Assembly (NCBI RefSeq): GCF_000687715.1
Contig: NZ_JHXD01000023.1
Coordinates: 1-51,271 of the forward strand
From: Xylanibacter ruminicola Ga6B6
GTDB taxonomy: Bacteria; Bacteroidota; Bacteroidia; Bacteroidales; Bacteroidaceae
DNA length: 51,271 nt
Direction of reading: 5' to 3'
Each line of letters starts with the position of its first letter. Within the stretch, counting starts at the first letter, position 1. Shown here in pieces: positions 23,842 through 32,330 of the stretch. The position numbers and the translations under genes are program-made. Below the pieces are notes generated by a model that saw only the letters and a program-made list of their open reading frames with translations, did no database searches and had not been told where the DNA came from.

Positions 23842-26112
23842 ATGAGGAAACTACTAACTATTATCGGAATTCTGCTGTCTATGCAGATGTGGGCAAATCC
23901 TGTAGATGATTTGCTGGAAAGAATCGACAAGGGCGCTTCGGTCAAGTTTAAAACACAGCTGGTAAAGAGCGATAGGGACTTCTTTGAGCTCGACCAGGCT
24001 GGCAATAAGGTGGTTATCCGCGGTAACTCGTGGGTAAACATCGCCTCAGGACTTAACTGGTATCTGAAATATTATGCCGGTGTACACCTCTCGTGGAACC
24101 AGATGCAGGCCAAACTGCCTGCCAAGCTGCCTGCAGTAACCAAGAAGGAACGCCGCGAAACCGATTTGTCGCTGCGTTACGATTTCAACTACTGCACCTT
24201 CAGCTATTCGATGGCTTTCTGGGATTGGAAACGCTGGGAAAAGGAAATCGACTGGATGGCACTTCACGGCATCAACATGCCACTGGCTATTGTTGGCGAG
24301 GAGTGTGTATGGCGCAATATGCTGCTGAAGTTAGGCTATACCGAGAAAGAGGTGGGCGAGTTTATCGCTGGTCCAGCCTTCTTGGCTTGGTGGGAGATGA
24401 ACAACCTCGAAGGGTGGGGTGGACCACTGCCTACCTCGTGGTATGCTCGTCAGGAAAAGCTGCAGAAGCAGATCCTGGCTCGCATGAAGCAGTTGGGGAT
24501 GCACCCCGTACTGCCAGGCTATTGCGGTATGGTGCCCCACGACGCTAAGGAGAAGTTGGGCTTGAACGTGGCCGATGCAGGTCTGTGGAATGGTTTCCAG
24601 CGCCCTGCCAACCTGTTGCCTACCGATGCGCGATTCTCCGAAATCGCCACCTTATATTATAATGAGCTCACCAAACTGTTTGGTAAGGCCGATTACTATT
24701 CGATGGACCCCTTCCACGAGAGTAACGACGATCCAAATATCGATTATGCTAAAGCCGGTCAGGCCATGATGCAGGCCATGAAGCGTGTTAATCCCAAGGC
24801 CGTTTGGGTGATTCAGGGTTGGACCGAGAATCCTCGCGAGGCCATGGTGGACGATATGAAGACTGGCGACCTGCTGGTGCTCGACCTCTTCTCGGAGTGT
24901 CGCCCCATGTTCGGTATCCCCAGCATCTGGAAGCGTGAGCAGGGTTACAAGCAGCACCAGTGGCTGTTCTGTCTGCTCGAGAACTTCGGTGCTAACGTAG
25001 GTTTGCACGGACGTATGGATCAGTTGCTTAGCAATTTTTATTCTTCGAAGAAAAATTGCAAGGGCATCGGCTTCACCATGGAGGGTTCGGAGAACAATCC
25101 TGTGATGTTCGAGTTGATGAGCGAGCTGCCTTGGCGCCCCGAGAAGTTTACCAAGGAGCAGTGGGTTAAGAACTATGTGAAGGCACGCTATGGCGTAGAG
25201 GATGAGGCTATCGAGAAGGCTTGGCTTGTTCTGGCCAAGAGTATCTACAACTGTCCTGCAGGCAACAACCAGCAGGGCCCTCACGAGAGCATCTTCTGCG
25301 GACGTCCCACACTCAACAACTTCCAGGCATCAAGCTGGTCGAAGATGAAGAACTACTACGACCCGGCGATGACCAAGGAGGCAGCCAAGCTGATGAACAG
25401 CGTGGCCGAGAAATATTGTGGTAATGACCGCTCGGCTATGCCGCTCTCAGGAAGAGAGAATTTTGAATACGATCTGGTGGATATCACCCGTCAGGCTCTG
25501 GCCGATCAGGCACGCTTGCAGTACCAGAAGACCATTGCCGATTACAAGGCTTTCAGTCGTAAGCAGTTCGATCGCGATGCCGACCGTTTCTTAAAGATGC
25601 TGCTTCTGCAGGATAAGCTGCTGGGCACCCGCACCGAGTTCCGTGTTGGTCATTGGACTCAGGATGCCGTGAATGCCGGAAACACCGCCGAGGAGAAAAA
25701 ACTATATGAATGGAACGCGCGCGTACAGATTACTACCTGGGGTAACCGTTACTGTGCCGATACAGGTGGTTTGCGCGACTATGCCCATAAGGAGTGGCAG
25801 GGACTGCTGAAGGACTTCTACTATGTACGTTGGAAGTCGTACTTCGATGCCCTGGCAGCCCAGATGAAGGCTCAGACTGCCCCACAGCCCGAGTTGTTGG
25901 GTGGCGGTCCGAATGCTACTAAGACTGCTGCCGAGCTGTTTGCTATGGCATTGCCTCAGGAGGTAAAGCTCGACTACTACGCCATGGAAGAGCCCTGGAC
26001 GTTGGATCAGACACCATACTCAGCAGCCCCCGAAGGTTCACCCGTAGATGTAGCCAAAGAGGTGATAGATTTTATGTTCAATGGTCAATGTTCAATGGGC
26101 AATGGAAAGTAA
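23842..26112 (+). CDS. GH89 exported alpha-N-acetylglucosaminidase
   Basis: GH89 enzymes remove terminal alpha-GlcNAc, for instance from heparan sulfate (human NAGLU) or gastric mucin. The 756-residue protein has a signal peptide ending MWAN (~19), a small N-terminal domain (~20-100), a TIM barrel (~108-420) and an all-alpha C-terminal region. Candidate catalytic glutamates are E293 in DPFHESNDD and E414 in GFTMEGSENNPV; 'NMPLAIVGEECVWRNML' and 'WGGPLPTSWY' are family signatures. It overlaps the next gene, a HGSNAT-like acyltransferase, by 11 bp. Its last ~11 residues (FNGQCSMGNGK) come from a heptad repeat and differ from what the family needs. Confidence 0.93.
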   Translation: MRKLLTIIGILLSMQMWANPVDDLLERIDKGASVKFKTQLVKSDRDFFELDQAGNKVVIRGNSWVNIASGLNWYLKYYAGVHLSWNQMQAKLPAKLPAVTKKERRETDLSLRYDFNYCTFSYSMAFWDWKRWEKEIDWMALHGINMPLAIVGEECVWRNMLLKLGYTEKEVGEFIAGPAFLAWWEMNNLEGWGGPLPTSWYARQEKLQKQILARMKQLGMHPVLPGYCGMVPHDAKEKLGLNVADAGLWNGFQRPANLLPTDARFSEIATLYYNELTKLFGKADYYSMDPFHESNDDPNIDYAKAGQAMMQAMKRVNPKAVWVIQGWTENPREAMVDDMKTGDLLVLDLFSECRPMFGIPSIWKREQGYKQHQWLFCLLENFGANVGLHGRMDQLLSNFYSSKKNCKGIGFTMEGSENNPVMFELMSELPWRPEKFTKEQWVKNYVKARYGVEDEAIEKAWLVLAKSIYNCPAGNNQQGPHESIFCGRPTLNNFQASSWSKMKNYYDPAMTKEAAKLMNSVAEKYCGNDRSAMPLSGRENFEYDLVDITRQALADQARLQYQKTIADYKAFSRKQFDRDADRFLKMLLLQDKLLGTRTEFRVGHWTQDAVNAGNTAEEKKLYEWNARVQITTWGNRYCADTGGLRDYAHKEWQGLLKDFYYVRWKSYFDALAAQMKAQTAPQPELLGGGPNATKTAAELFAMALPQEVKLDYYAMEEPWTLDQTPYSAAPEGSPVDVAKEVIDFMFNGQCSMGNGK
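26076..26103 (+). repeat. 28-bp heptad element (GTTCAAT type)
   Basis: Units GTTCAAT, GGTCAAT, GTTCAAT and GGGCAAT. It encodes the end of the GH89 protein and also supplies the start codon of the next gene (ATG at 26102). Repeats of CAATG bring an ATG into each frame. The architecture (4 x 7 bp, units one and three identical) equals that of the GAGTTAA element at 29042. Confidence 0.85.
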
Positions 26113-27175
26113 GCGATTATTAAGTCTCGACATACTGCGCGGCATTACCGTGGCAGGCATGATATTGGTGAACAACGGCTGGGGCGAGAGCTTCGAGATG
26201 TTGCGCCACTCTAAGTGGAACGGTATGACCCCCTGCGACCTGGTGTTTCCCTTCTTCCTGTTTATCATGGGTATCTCGTGCTATCTCTCGCTGGTAAAGT
26301 CGGAGTTCAAGCCAACCCCACAGGTCATCCGTCGCATTGTTAAGCGTACGGTGCTGCTGTTTGCTATCGGCTTGTTTATCAACTGGTTCGACCATGCCAT
26401 CGAGGGCGACCTGCTGTGTTTTGGTCATCTGCGCATCTGGGCGGTAATGCAGCGTATTGCCTTGTGCTATGGTATCGTGTCGCTGTTTGCGCTGTTCTGT
26501 AACCATAAGTACACCCTGCCCGTGATTGGTGGTTTGTTAGCCATCTATACCGCCATCCTGATTCTGGGTAATGGCTATGCCGAGGATGCTAACGTGAACT
26601 TTTTGGCGCAAGCCGACTTAAAGTTGTTTGGCTACGATCATATCTATCATAAAAGTCCGGTTGACCCCGAGGGCTTGGTGGGTACCATCTCATCGGTAGC
26701 CCATGTACTGTTGGGCTTCTATTGTGGCATGCTGATTCGCAAGCGTGAAACGGTTGAACAGAAGGTGATTGCCCTGTTTGTGGTAGGTGCAGTATGTGTG
26801 ATTGGCGGCTACCTTCTCAGCTATGGTCTGCCTCTTAACAAGCGCATCTGGAGTCCCAGCTACGTGCTCATGACGTGCGGTTTGGCTTCGCTGCTGCAGG
26901 CCCTGCTGATGTATGTGATCGACATACAGAAGAAGAGCGGTTGGACCACATTCTTCCACGTGTTTGGTGTGAATGCGCTGGCCCTGTATGTGTCGAGCGA
27001 ACTGTTGGCTATTCTGTTGAAAAATATCGAAGTATCCGAAATGGTATATAATGGCATTCATGCGGTGATTGCGCCACTCAAGTGGGCATCGTTCGCATAC
27101 GCTGTTTACTTTGTACTCCTGAATTTTGCCATCGGCTACGTGCTGTATAGAAAGAAGATCTATATCAAACTTTGA
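26102..27175 (+). CDS. DUF5009/heparan-alpha-glucosaminide N-acetyltransferase-like membrane protein
   Basis: The ~357-residue protein has about ten membrane helices and begins 'ESKRLLSLDILRGITVAGMILVNN', the start pattern of HGSNAT/YeiB-like acyltransferases; 'CDLVFPFFLFIMGISCYLSL' and 'RIVKRTVLLFAIGLFINWF' follow. HGSNAT moves acetyl from cytosolic acetyl-CoA to terminal glucosamine of heparan sulfate across a membrane. Next to a GH89 enzyme, a related acetylation step is a sensible guess, but other acceptors are possible. The ATG at 26102 lies within a heptad repeat and overlaps the GH89 stop by 11 bp; an upstream in-frame start at 26081 would add only repeat-coded residues. Confidence 0.88.
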   Translation: MESKRLLSLDILRGITVAGMILVNNGWGESFEMLRHSKWNGMTPCDLVFPFFLFIMGISCYLSLVKSEFKPTPQVIRRIVKRTVLLFAIGLFINWFDHAIEGDLLCFGHLRIWAVMQRIALCYGIVSLFALFCNHKYTLPVIGGLLAIYTAILILGNGYAEDANVNFLAQADLKLFGYDHIYHKSPVDPEGLVGTISSVAHVLLGFYCGMLIRKRETVEQKVIALFVVGAVCVIGGYLLSYGLPLNKRIWSPSYVLMTCGLASLLQALLMYVIDIQKKSGWTTFFHVFGVNALALYVSSELLAILLKNIEVSEMVYNGIHAVIAPLKWASFAYAVYFVLLNFAIGYVLYRKKIYIKL

Positions 27176-27223
27176 TATATGTGTATTTTGTATTATTAAT
27201 TTAATTCTTAAAAGACAAAAGTT

Positions 27224-27688
27224 ATGAAAAAGATTGTAATGGGAATCTGTGCTTTGATGCTTAGTGTGGCATCGTATGCACAAGTTGGTAAGACCACTAT
27301 CAGCGGTCATTTCAATTACTTGCTCGACTCACCTAACAATTGTGGTATCGGTGCCAACATTGGCTATGAGTTTGCTGAGAATGTTCGTGGTGTCGCTCAG
27401 TTCGACTACTACTTCAACAAGGATCACGTGAGCATGTGGAACCCCAATATCAATGTAGAGTACCTGTTCCATATTTCTAACAGCAAGTTTACCGTTTATC
27501 CTCTGGCAGGTTTGAACGTAATGGGTTGGAGCTACGATGAGGGTAGCGATTCTAAGCTGGGCCTGAACATCGGTTGCGGTATGGAGTACCCTCTCAATGC
27601 CAATCTTTCGTTTAAGTGCGAGTACTGCTACAAAACTCAGTACGATGGTCATAGCACACTGAACGTTGGTTTGGTATTCCCATTCTAA
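27224..27688 (+). CDS. Small outer-membrane beta-barrel protein
   Basis: The 154-residue protein has a signal peptide ending SYAQ (~20) and alternating hydrophobic strands with aromatic girdle residues ('GIGANIGYEFAENVRGVAQFDYYF', 'FTVYPLAGLNVMGW', 'LGLNIGCGMEYPL'), ending in a terminal phenylalanine ('LNVGLVFPF') as outer-membrane barrels do. It resembles eight-stranded porin-family (OmpX/OmpW-like) proteins. It lies 48 bp after the DUF5009 gene, but whether it is on the same message is unclear. No specific role can be given. Confidence 0.85.
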   Translation: MKKIVMGICALMLSVASYAQVGKTTISGHFNYLLDSPNNCGIGANIGYEFAENVRGVAQFDYYFNKDHVSMWNPNINVEYLFHISNSKFTVYPLAGLNVMGWSYDEGSDSKLGLNIGCGMEYPLNANLSFKCEYCYKTQYDGHSTLNVGLVFPF

Positions 27689-27775
27689 ATGTTAAAAAAT
27701 GCGTTGCTCTATAGACTATAGGCAATAAACGTTAAAAGTTTATTCAGAAGAATATATCGTAAGATATAATTTTCG

Positions 27776-27783
27776 TATCTTTG
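27776..27783 (+). promoter_or_regulatory. -7 box of the RND efflux operon
   Basis: TATCTTTG lies 78 bp before the start codon of the adaptor gene. No good -33 TTTG stands 19-21 bp upstream, so an activator or weak basal expression is possible. Confidence 0.55.
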
Positions 27784-27824
27784 CAACCCGAAAACCCCGC
27801 GTAATGCGCAAAGTTTTCGGGTTG
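27784..27824 (+). promoter_or_regulatory. 12-bp perfect inverted repeat at the efflux transcript start
   Basis: CAACCCGAAAAC (27784-27795) and GTTTTCGGGTTG (27813-27824) are exact complements with a 17-nt spacer. The left arm abuts the -7 box, so the repeat could be an operator or, in RNA, a 5' hairpin. No regulator gene is adjacent. Confidence 0.65.
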
Positions 27825-27861
27825 AATTGTGTTTGGATTAAATTAGATACAAAGAGATAGT

Positions 27862-29037
27862 ATGAAAAAAAGAATGTTTTTGGTAATGACCGCAGCATCG
27901 CTGATCTTGTCATCATGCGGTGGTGGCGGTGGTCGCCCCCAGTTTGGCGACAACGAGTATCCTGTAACAACTGTAGGTACTCAGAGTTCTGAAACTCAGA
28001 CCACTTATCCTGCAACTATCAAGGGTGTACAGGATGTACAGATTAGTCCTAAGGTAGCTGGATTCATTACTCAGATTAATGTGAAGGAAGGTCAGACAGT
28101 TAGCGCCGGACAGGTGCTGTTTGTGATTGATAACGTAACTTACCAGGCCCAGGTACGCCAGTCGCAGGCCAGCGTTAATACCGCTAAGGCTTCGCTCAAT
28201 ACAGCCAAGTTGAGCTATGAGAACGCTCAGAAGTTGCATGAGAATGGCGTGATTGGTGACTTTGAGTTGCAGCAGGCCACCAACCAGTACGAGCAGGCTA
28301 AGGCCACTGTAGCTCAGGCCGAGGCTTTGCTGGCATCGAATAAGGAGATGCTGAGCTTCTGCTATGTAAAGAGCCCTGCTGCTGGTGTAGTAGGTACCCT
28401 GCCATATAAGGTAGGTGCACTGGTTAGCACAGGTAACGTGCTCACTACCGTGTCAAACAACTCTGCCATGGAGGTTTACTTCTCGGTAACAGAGAAGGAT
28501 GCCCTCGAGATGAGCAAGGGCGAGGGTGGTCAGAACGCTGCCGTATCAAAGTTCCCACCAGTTAAGCTGAAGTTGGCCGATGGTACTTTGTATAATCTGG
28601 ATGGTACTGTAACCAAGATGAGTGGTGTGATCGACGCTGCTACCGGTTCGGTACAGATGATTGCCCTGTTCCAGAATCCTCAGCGCGTGCTCAAGAGTGG
28701 TGGCTCAGGTGCTATCGTGATTCCTCACAGCAATTCGTCGGCCATCATCGTCCCACAGTCGGCTGTATCCGAGGTTCAGAACAAGAAGTTCGTTTACCTG
28801 CTGGGTGCCGACAACAAGGTGAAGTATAGCGAGATTCAGGTTGCTCCACAGAACGATGGTATGAACTACATTGTAACAGGTGGATTGAAGACTGGCGACA
28901 AGTATGTGACCAATGGTATCACCAAACTGTCCGACGGTATGGAGATTGTGCCCATCACCCCAGAGCGCTATCAGCAGAAGATCGACGAGCAGGCTAAGGC
29001 TATGACTGCCGGCGACATCGTTGGTGCTATGAAGTAA
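27862..29037 (+). CDS. RND efflux periplasmic adaptor (membrane fusion protein), lipoprotein
   Basis: This AcrA/MexA-like subunit joins the inner-membrane pump to the outer-membrane channel. The 391-residue lipoprotein has lipobox LSSC (cysteine 19) and a glycine-rich linker. Lipoyl halves lie at ~50-80 ('TIKGVQDVQISPKVAGFI', 'GQTVSAGQVLFVID') and ~170-195, an alpha-hairpin at ~95-165 ('ASVNTAKASLNTAKLSYENAQKL'), then beta-barrel and membrane-proximal domains ('GAIVIPHSNSSAIIVPQSAV'). It is first in an operon with the pump and channel genes. The gap to the pump gene is a 28-bp heptad element. Confidence 0.95.
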   Translation: MKKRMFLVMTAASLILSSCGGGGGRPQFGDNEYPVTTVGTQSSETQTTYPATIKGVQDVQISPKVAGFITQINVKEGQTVSAGQVLFVIDNVTYQAQVRQSQASVNTAKASLNTAKLSYENAQKLHENGVIGDFELQQATNQYEQAKATVAQAEALLASNKEMLSFCYVKSPAAGVVGTLPYKVGALVSTGNVLTTVSNNSAMEVYFSVTEKDALEMSKGEGGQNAAVSKFPPVKLKLADGTLYNLDGTVTKMSGVIDAATGSVQMIALFQNPQRVLKSGGSGAIVIPHSNSSAIIVPQSAVSEVQNKKFVYLLGADNKVKYSEIQVAPQNDGMNYIVTGGLKTGDKYVTNGITKLSDGMEIVPITPERYQQKIDEQAKAMTAGDIVGAMK

Positions 29038-29041
29038 TTAT

Positions 29042-29069
29042 GAGTTAAGAATTAAGAGTTAAGAAATAA
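29042..29069 (+). repeat. 28-bp heptad element (GAGTTAA type)
   Basis: Units GAGTTAA, GAATTAA, GAGTTAA and GAAATAA fill almost the whole 31-bp gap between the adaptor stop codon (29037) and the pump start (29069). The last base is the A of the pump's ATG. TAA occurs in all three frames. Confidence 0.85.
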
Positions 29070-32000
29070 TGACTTTTACGAATTTTATAAAACGCCCGGT
29101 ACTGTCAACGGTGATCTCTATCCTCATCGTGCTGCTGGGTTTCATCGGACTGGTCTCGCTTCCTATCGAGCAGTATCCGAATATTGCGCCGCCTAACATC
29201 GTGGTCATGGGTAGCTACCCAGGTGCCGATGCCGAGACGGTGAAGAATGCCGTGGTTACGCCACTTGAGGAGAGTATCAACGGTGTTGAGGGAATGGATT
29301 ATATTACCTCAACAGCATCACCAGGTTCGGCTATGATTCAGGTGATGTTCCGTCAGGGTATGAATCCGGATATGTGTGCCGTAAACGTACAGAACCGTGT
29401 GAGCCAGGCTCAGGCCCTGCTGCCTTCCGAGGTTGTTCAGATTGGTGTGCGTGTGGTAAAGCGTCAGTCGTCACAGGTTATCATGTACTCGCTCACCTCC
29501 GACGGACGTTACGACGATGAGTTCCTGACCAACTATAACGCCATCAACATCGTTCCTGCGCTGAAGCGTATCGAGGGTGTGGGTGATGCTTCTGGATTCA
29601 GCTCTAAGACCTACGCCATGCGTATATGGCTGAAGCCTGATGTAATGAAGCAGCACAGCCTGATTCCATCGGATATCACCGCTGCGCTGGCCGAGCAGAA
29701 CATCGAGGCTGCTCCTGGTAAGTTTGGTGAGCAGGCTAAAAATGTGGCTTACGAGTATTCTATGCGATATACCGGTAGATTCCGTACTGCCGAGGAGTTC
29801 GGTAACATTATTATTAAGAGTGATGCTAACGGACAGACACTGAAACTGAAGGATCTGGCTAAGATCGAGCTGGGTGGTGAAGGCTACTCGGTATCGATGA
29901 AGAACAATGGTGTACCTTCGGTAATGACCATGGTACAGCAGGTGGCTGGTTCGAATGCTAACGAGATTGCCAAGCAGGTAAAGGCCGAGCTTGAATCGCA
30001 GCAGAAGCTGATGCCCCCAGGTATGGAGGTTAAGATCAACTACGATGTAACCGAGTTCCTTTATGCGTCAATCGAGGAGGTTGTATTCACCCTCTTCATG
30101 ACATTGGCACTGGTGTTCTTCGTGGTATATATCTTCCTGCAGGATATGCGTTCTACACTCATCCCATTGATTGCCGTGCCAGTATCACTGGTAGGTACAT
30201 TCTTCTTCCTGAATGTGATGGGATTCTCAATCAACCTGCTGGTACTCTCAGCCTTGCTGCTGGCCATCGCCATTGTGGTTGACGATGCCATCGTAGTTGT
30301 CGAGGCTGTGCATGCTAAGCTCGATCAGGGTTATAAGTCGTCGCTTACCGCCTCTATCGATGCCATGAATGAAATCTCGGGCGCTATCATCTCTATTACT
30401 CTGGTAATGGCAGCTGTGTTCGTGCCTGTATCATTCATCGGTGGTACTTCGGGTACCTTCTATCGCGAGTTCGGTGTAACCATGGCTATCAGTATTATCA
30501 TCTCGGCTGTTAACGCCTTGACACTGTCGCCAGCCCTGTGTGCTGTGTTCCTGAAGCCTCATGATAAGGATGGTCACGAAGTGAAGATGTCGCGCGTGGA
30601 TCGTTTCCACCAGTCGTTCAACGTGGCTTTCGAGACCACTACCAATAAATATCGTGGTATCCTTGAGAAACTGGTGCGCAAGCCTTTGGCTATCATCGGT
30701 ACCGTGGTTGTTGGTATCGCCATCCTGGTAGTTACCTTGGTTACCACCAAGACCGGTCTGGTGCCCGATGAGGATACTGGTACACTGTTCTGTACCATCT
30801 CTATGCCTCCTGCCACTTCCGAGGCTCGTACCAAAGAGGTCGTGCTGCAGGTAGATTCTATCCTGTCGCAGATTCCTGCCATTAAGAACCGTGAGATGGT
30901 GCAGGGTTATAACTTTATCGCAGGTGCTGGTTCCGACCAGGGTACATTCATCATCAAGCTGAAGCCATTCGGTGAGCGTCAGAAGGGATTCTGGTGGAAG
31001 CTCGCTGGCTTATGGGAGGGTGATGGTATCTATCGATTCTTCATCAACCCCTACGATGCAACAGGTGTGATTGCCCAGATCTTTATCAAGACAGCGCATA
31101 TCAAGGATGCACAGATTCTGGCTTTCTCACCCCCAATGATTCCTGGCTTCTCTGCTAACTCGGGTATCTCGCTGGTTATGCAGGACCGTACCGGTGGCGA
31201 CCTGAACAAGTTCTTCGGTATCGTGAAGGACTTCCTGGCCGAGCTCAACAAGCGTCCTGAGTTCCAGTCGGCACAAACCTCTTACAACCCTGGCTATCCT
31301 CAGTACATGGTTCATGTGGATGTAGCTAAGTGTAAGCAGAGTGGCATCTCGCCAACAGCTGTGCTCAGCACCCTGCAGGGATACTTTGGCGGACTGTATG
31401 GTTCTAACTTCAACTCGTTCGGTAAGCTCTATAAGGTAATGATCCAGGGCTCGCCCGAGACACGTATGACTCCCGAGTCGCTTAATAGTATATATGTACG
31501 CACACCTTCGGGCATGTCGCCTGTTAAGGAGTTCTGTAACTTGGAGCGTGTATATGGCCCATTGAACATCAACCGCTTCAACCTGTTCACCTCTATCAAC
31601 GTAACAGGTACAGTGGCTGATGGCTATTCTACCGGTGAGGCGCTGAAGGCTATCGACGAGGTGGCTGCTACAATGCTGCCCAGTGGTTATACCTACGACT
31701 ATTCAGGTCTGACCCGTGAGGAGGCTAAGGCTTCCGACACCACAGGTATCATCTTCCTGCTGTGTTTCATCTTTATCTACCTCATTCTGTCGGCACAGTA
31801 CGAGTCGTACATCCTGCCACTGTCGGTAGTACTCTCTGTTCCATTCGGATTGGCTGGTTGCTTCTTGTTCACCAACCTGTTTGGTCATGCCAACGATATC
31901 TACATGCAGATCTCACTCATCATGCTGATTGGTCTGTTGGCTAAGAACGCCATTCTGATTGTACAGTTCGCACTCGAGCGCCGTCAAACAGGTATGGCCA

Positions 32001-32329
32001 TCACGTGGTCGGCTGTTCTTGGTGCTGCTGCTCGTCTGCGTCCTATCCTCATGACCTCACTGGCCATGGTTATCGGTCTGCTGCCAATGATGTTTGCCAG
32101 CGGTGTTGGTAAGAATGGTAACCAGACGTTGGGTGCTGCTGCCGTAGGTGGTATGTTAATCGGTACTATCCTGCAGCTGTTCGTTGTGCCCACACTGTTC
32201 GTTATCTTCCAGACGCTACAGGAGAAGATTAGTCCGATTAAGTTCGAGGACGAGGAGAATCCTGAGGTTGCAGCCGAGCTGGCTCAGTATGCACATAAAA
32301 AATCAGAAGATTATGAATTGGAGAAGTAA
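29069..32329 (+). CDS. RND efflux pump, inner-membrane transporter (HAE1/AcrB type)
   Basis: The 1086-residue proton-driven pump extrudes drugs or other hydrophobic compounds. It starts 'MTFTNFIKRPVLSTVISILIVLLGFIGL' (TM1) and has the 'SLPIEQYPNIAPPNIVV' motif, a first periplasmic loop, and TM4 with the proton-relay pair in 'IAIVVDDAIVVVEAVHAKL' (~405-415). The second half repeats the pattern ('GLTREEAKASD' to 'LIGLLAKNAILIVQFALERR'). A C-terminal tail of ~40 charged residues makes it slightly longer than AcrB. It overlaps nothing and is followed 1 bp later by the channel gene. Confidence 0.96.
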   Translation: MTFTNFIKRPVLSTVISILIVLLGFIGLVSLPIEQYPNIAPPNIVVMGSYPGADAETVKNAVVTPLEESINGVEGMDYITSTASPGSAMIQVMFRQGMNPDMCAVNVQNRVSQAQALLPSEVVQIGVRVVKRQSSQVIMYSLTSDGRYDDEFLTNYNAINIVPALKRIEGVGDASGFSSKTYAMRIWLKPDVMKQHSLIPSDITAALAEQNIEAAPGKFGEQAKNVAYEYSMRYTGRFRTAEEFGNIIIKSDANGQTLKLKDLAKIELGGEGYSVSMKNNGVPSVMTMVQQVAGSNANEIAKQVKAELESQQKLMPPGMEVKINYDVTEFLYASIEEVVFTLFMTLALVFFVVYIFLQDMRSTLIPLIAVPVSLVGTFFFLNVMGFSINLLVLSALLLAIAIVVDDAIVVVEAVHAKLDQGYKSSLTASIDAMNEISGAIISITLVMAAVFVPVSFIGGTSGTFYREFGVTMAISIIISAVNALTLSPALCAVFLKPHDKDGHEVKMSRVDRFHQSFNVAFETTTNKYRGILEKLVRKPLAIIGTVVVGIAILVVTLVTTKTGLVPDEDTGTLFCTISMPPATSEARTKEVVLQVDSILSQIPAIKNREMVQGYNFIAGAGSDQGTFIIKLKPFGERQKGFWWKLAGLWEGDGIYRFFINPYDATGVIAQIFIKTAHIKDAQILAFSPPMIPGFSANSGISLVMQDRTGGDLNKFFGIVKDFLAELNKRPEFQSAQTSYNPGYPQYMVHVDVAKCKQSGISPTAVLSTLQGYFGGLYGSNFNSFGKLYKVMIQGSPETRMTPESLNSIYVRTPSGMSPVKEFCNLERVYGPLNINRFNLFTSINVTGTVADGYSTGEALKAIDEVAATMLPSGYTYDYSGLTREEAKASDTTGIIFLLCFIFIYLILSAQYESYILPLSVVLSVPFGLAGCFLFTNLFGHANDIYMQISLIMLIGLLAKNAILIVQFALERRQTGMAITWSAVLGAAARLRPILMTSLAMVIGLLPMMFASGVGKNGNQTLGAAAVGGMLIGTILQLFVVPTLFVIFQTLQEKISPIKFEDEENPEVAAELAQYAHKKSEDYELEK

Positions 32330-32330
32330 T

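Larger units (their letters stand above)
27689..27861. other. Intergenic region with efflux promoter and inverted repeats
   Basis: After the barrel gene there is a short imperfect inverted repeat near 27704-27723 (TTGC...CTATAG / CTATAGGCAA), then the -7 box at 27776 and a perfect 12-bp inverted repeat at 27784-27824 that would form the 5' end of the efflux message. Confidence 0.6.
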
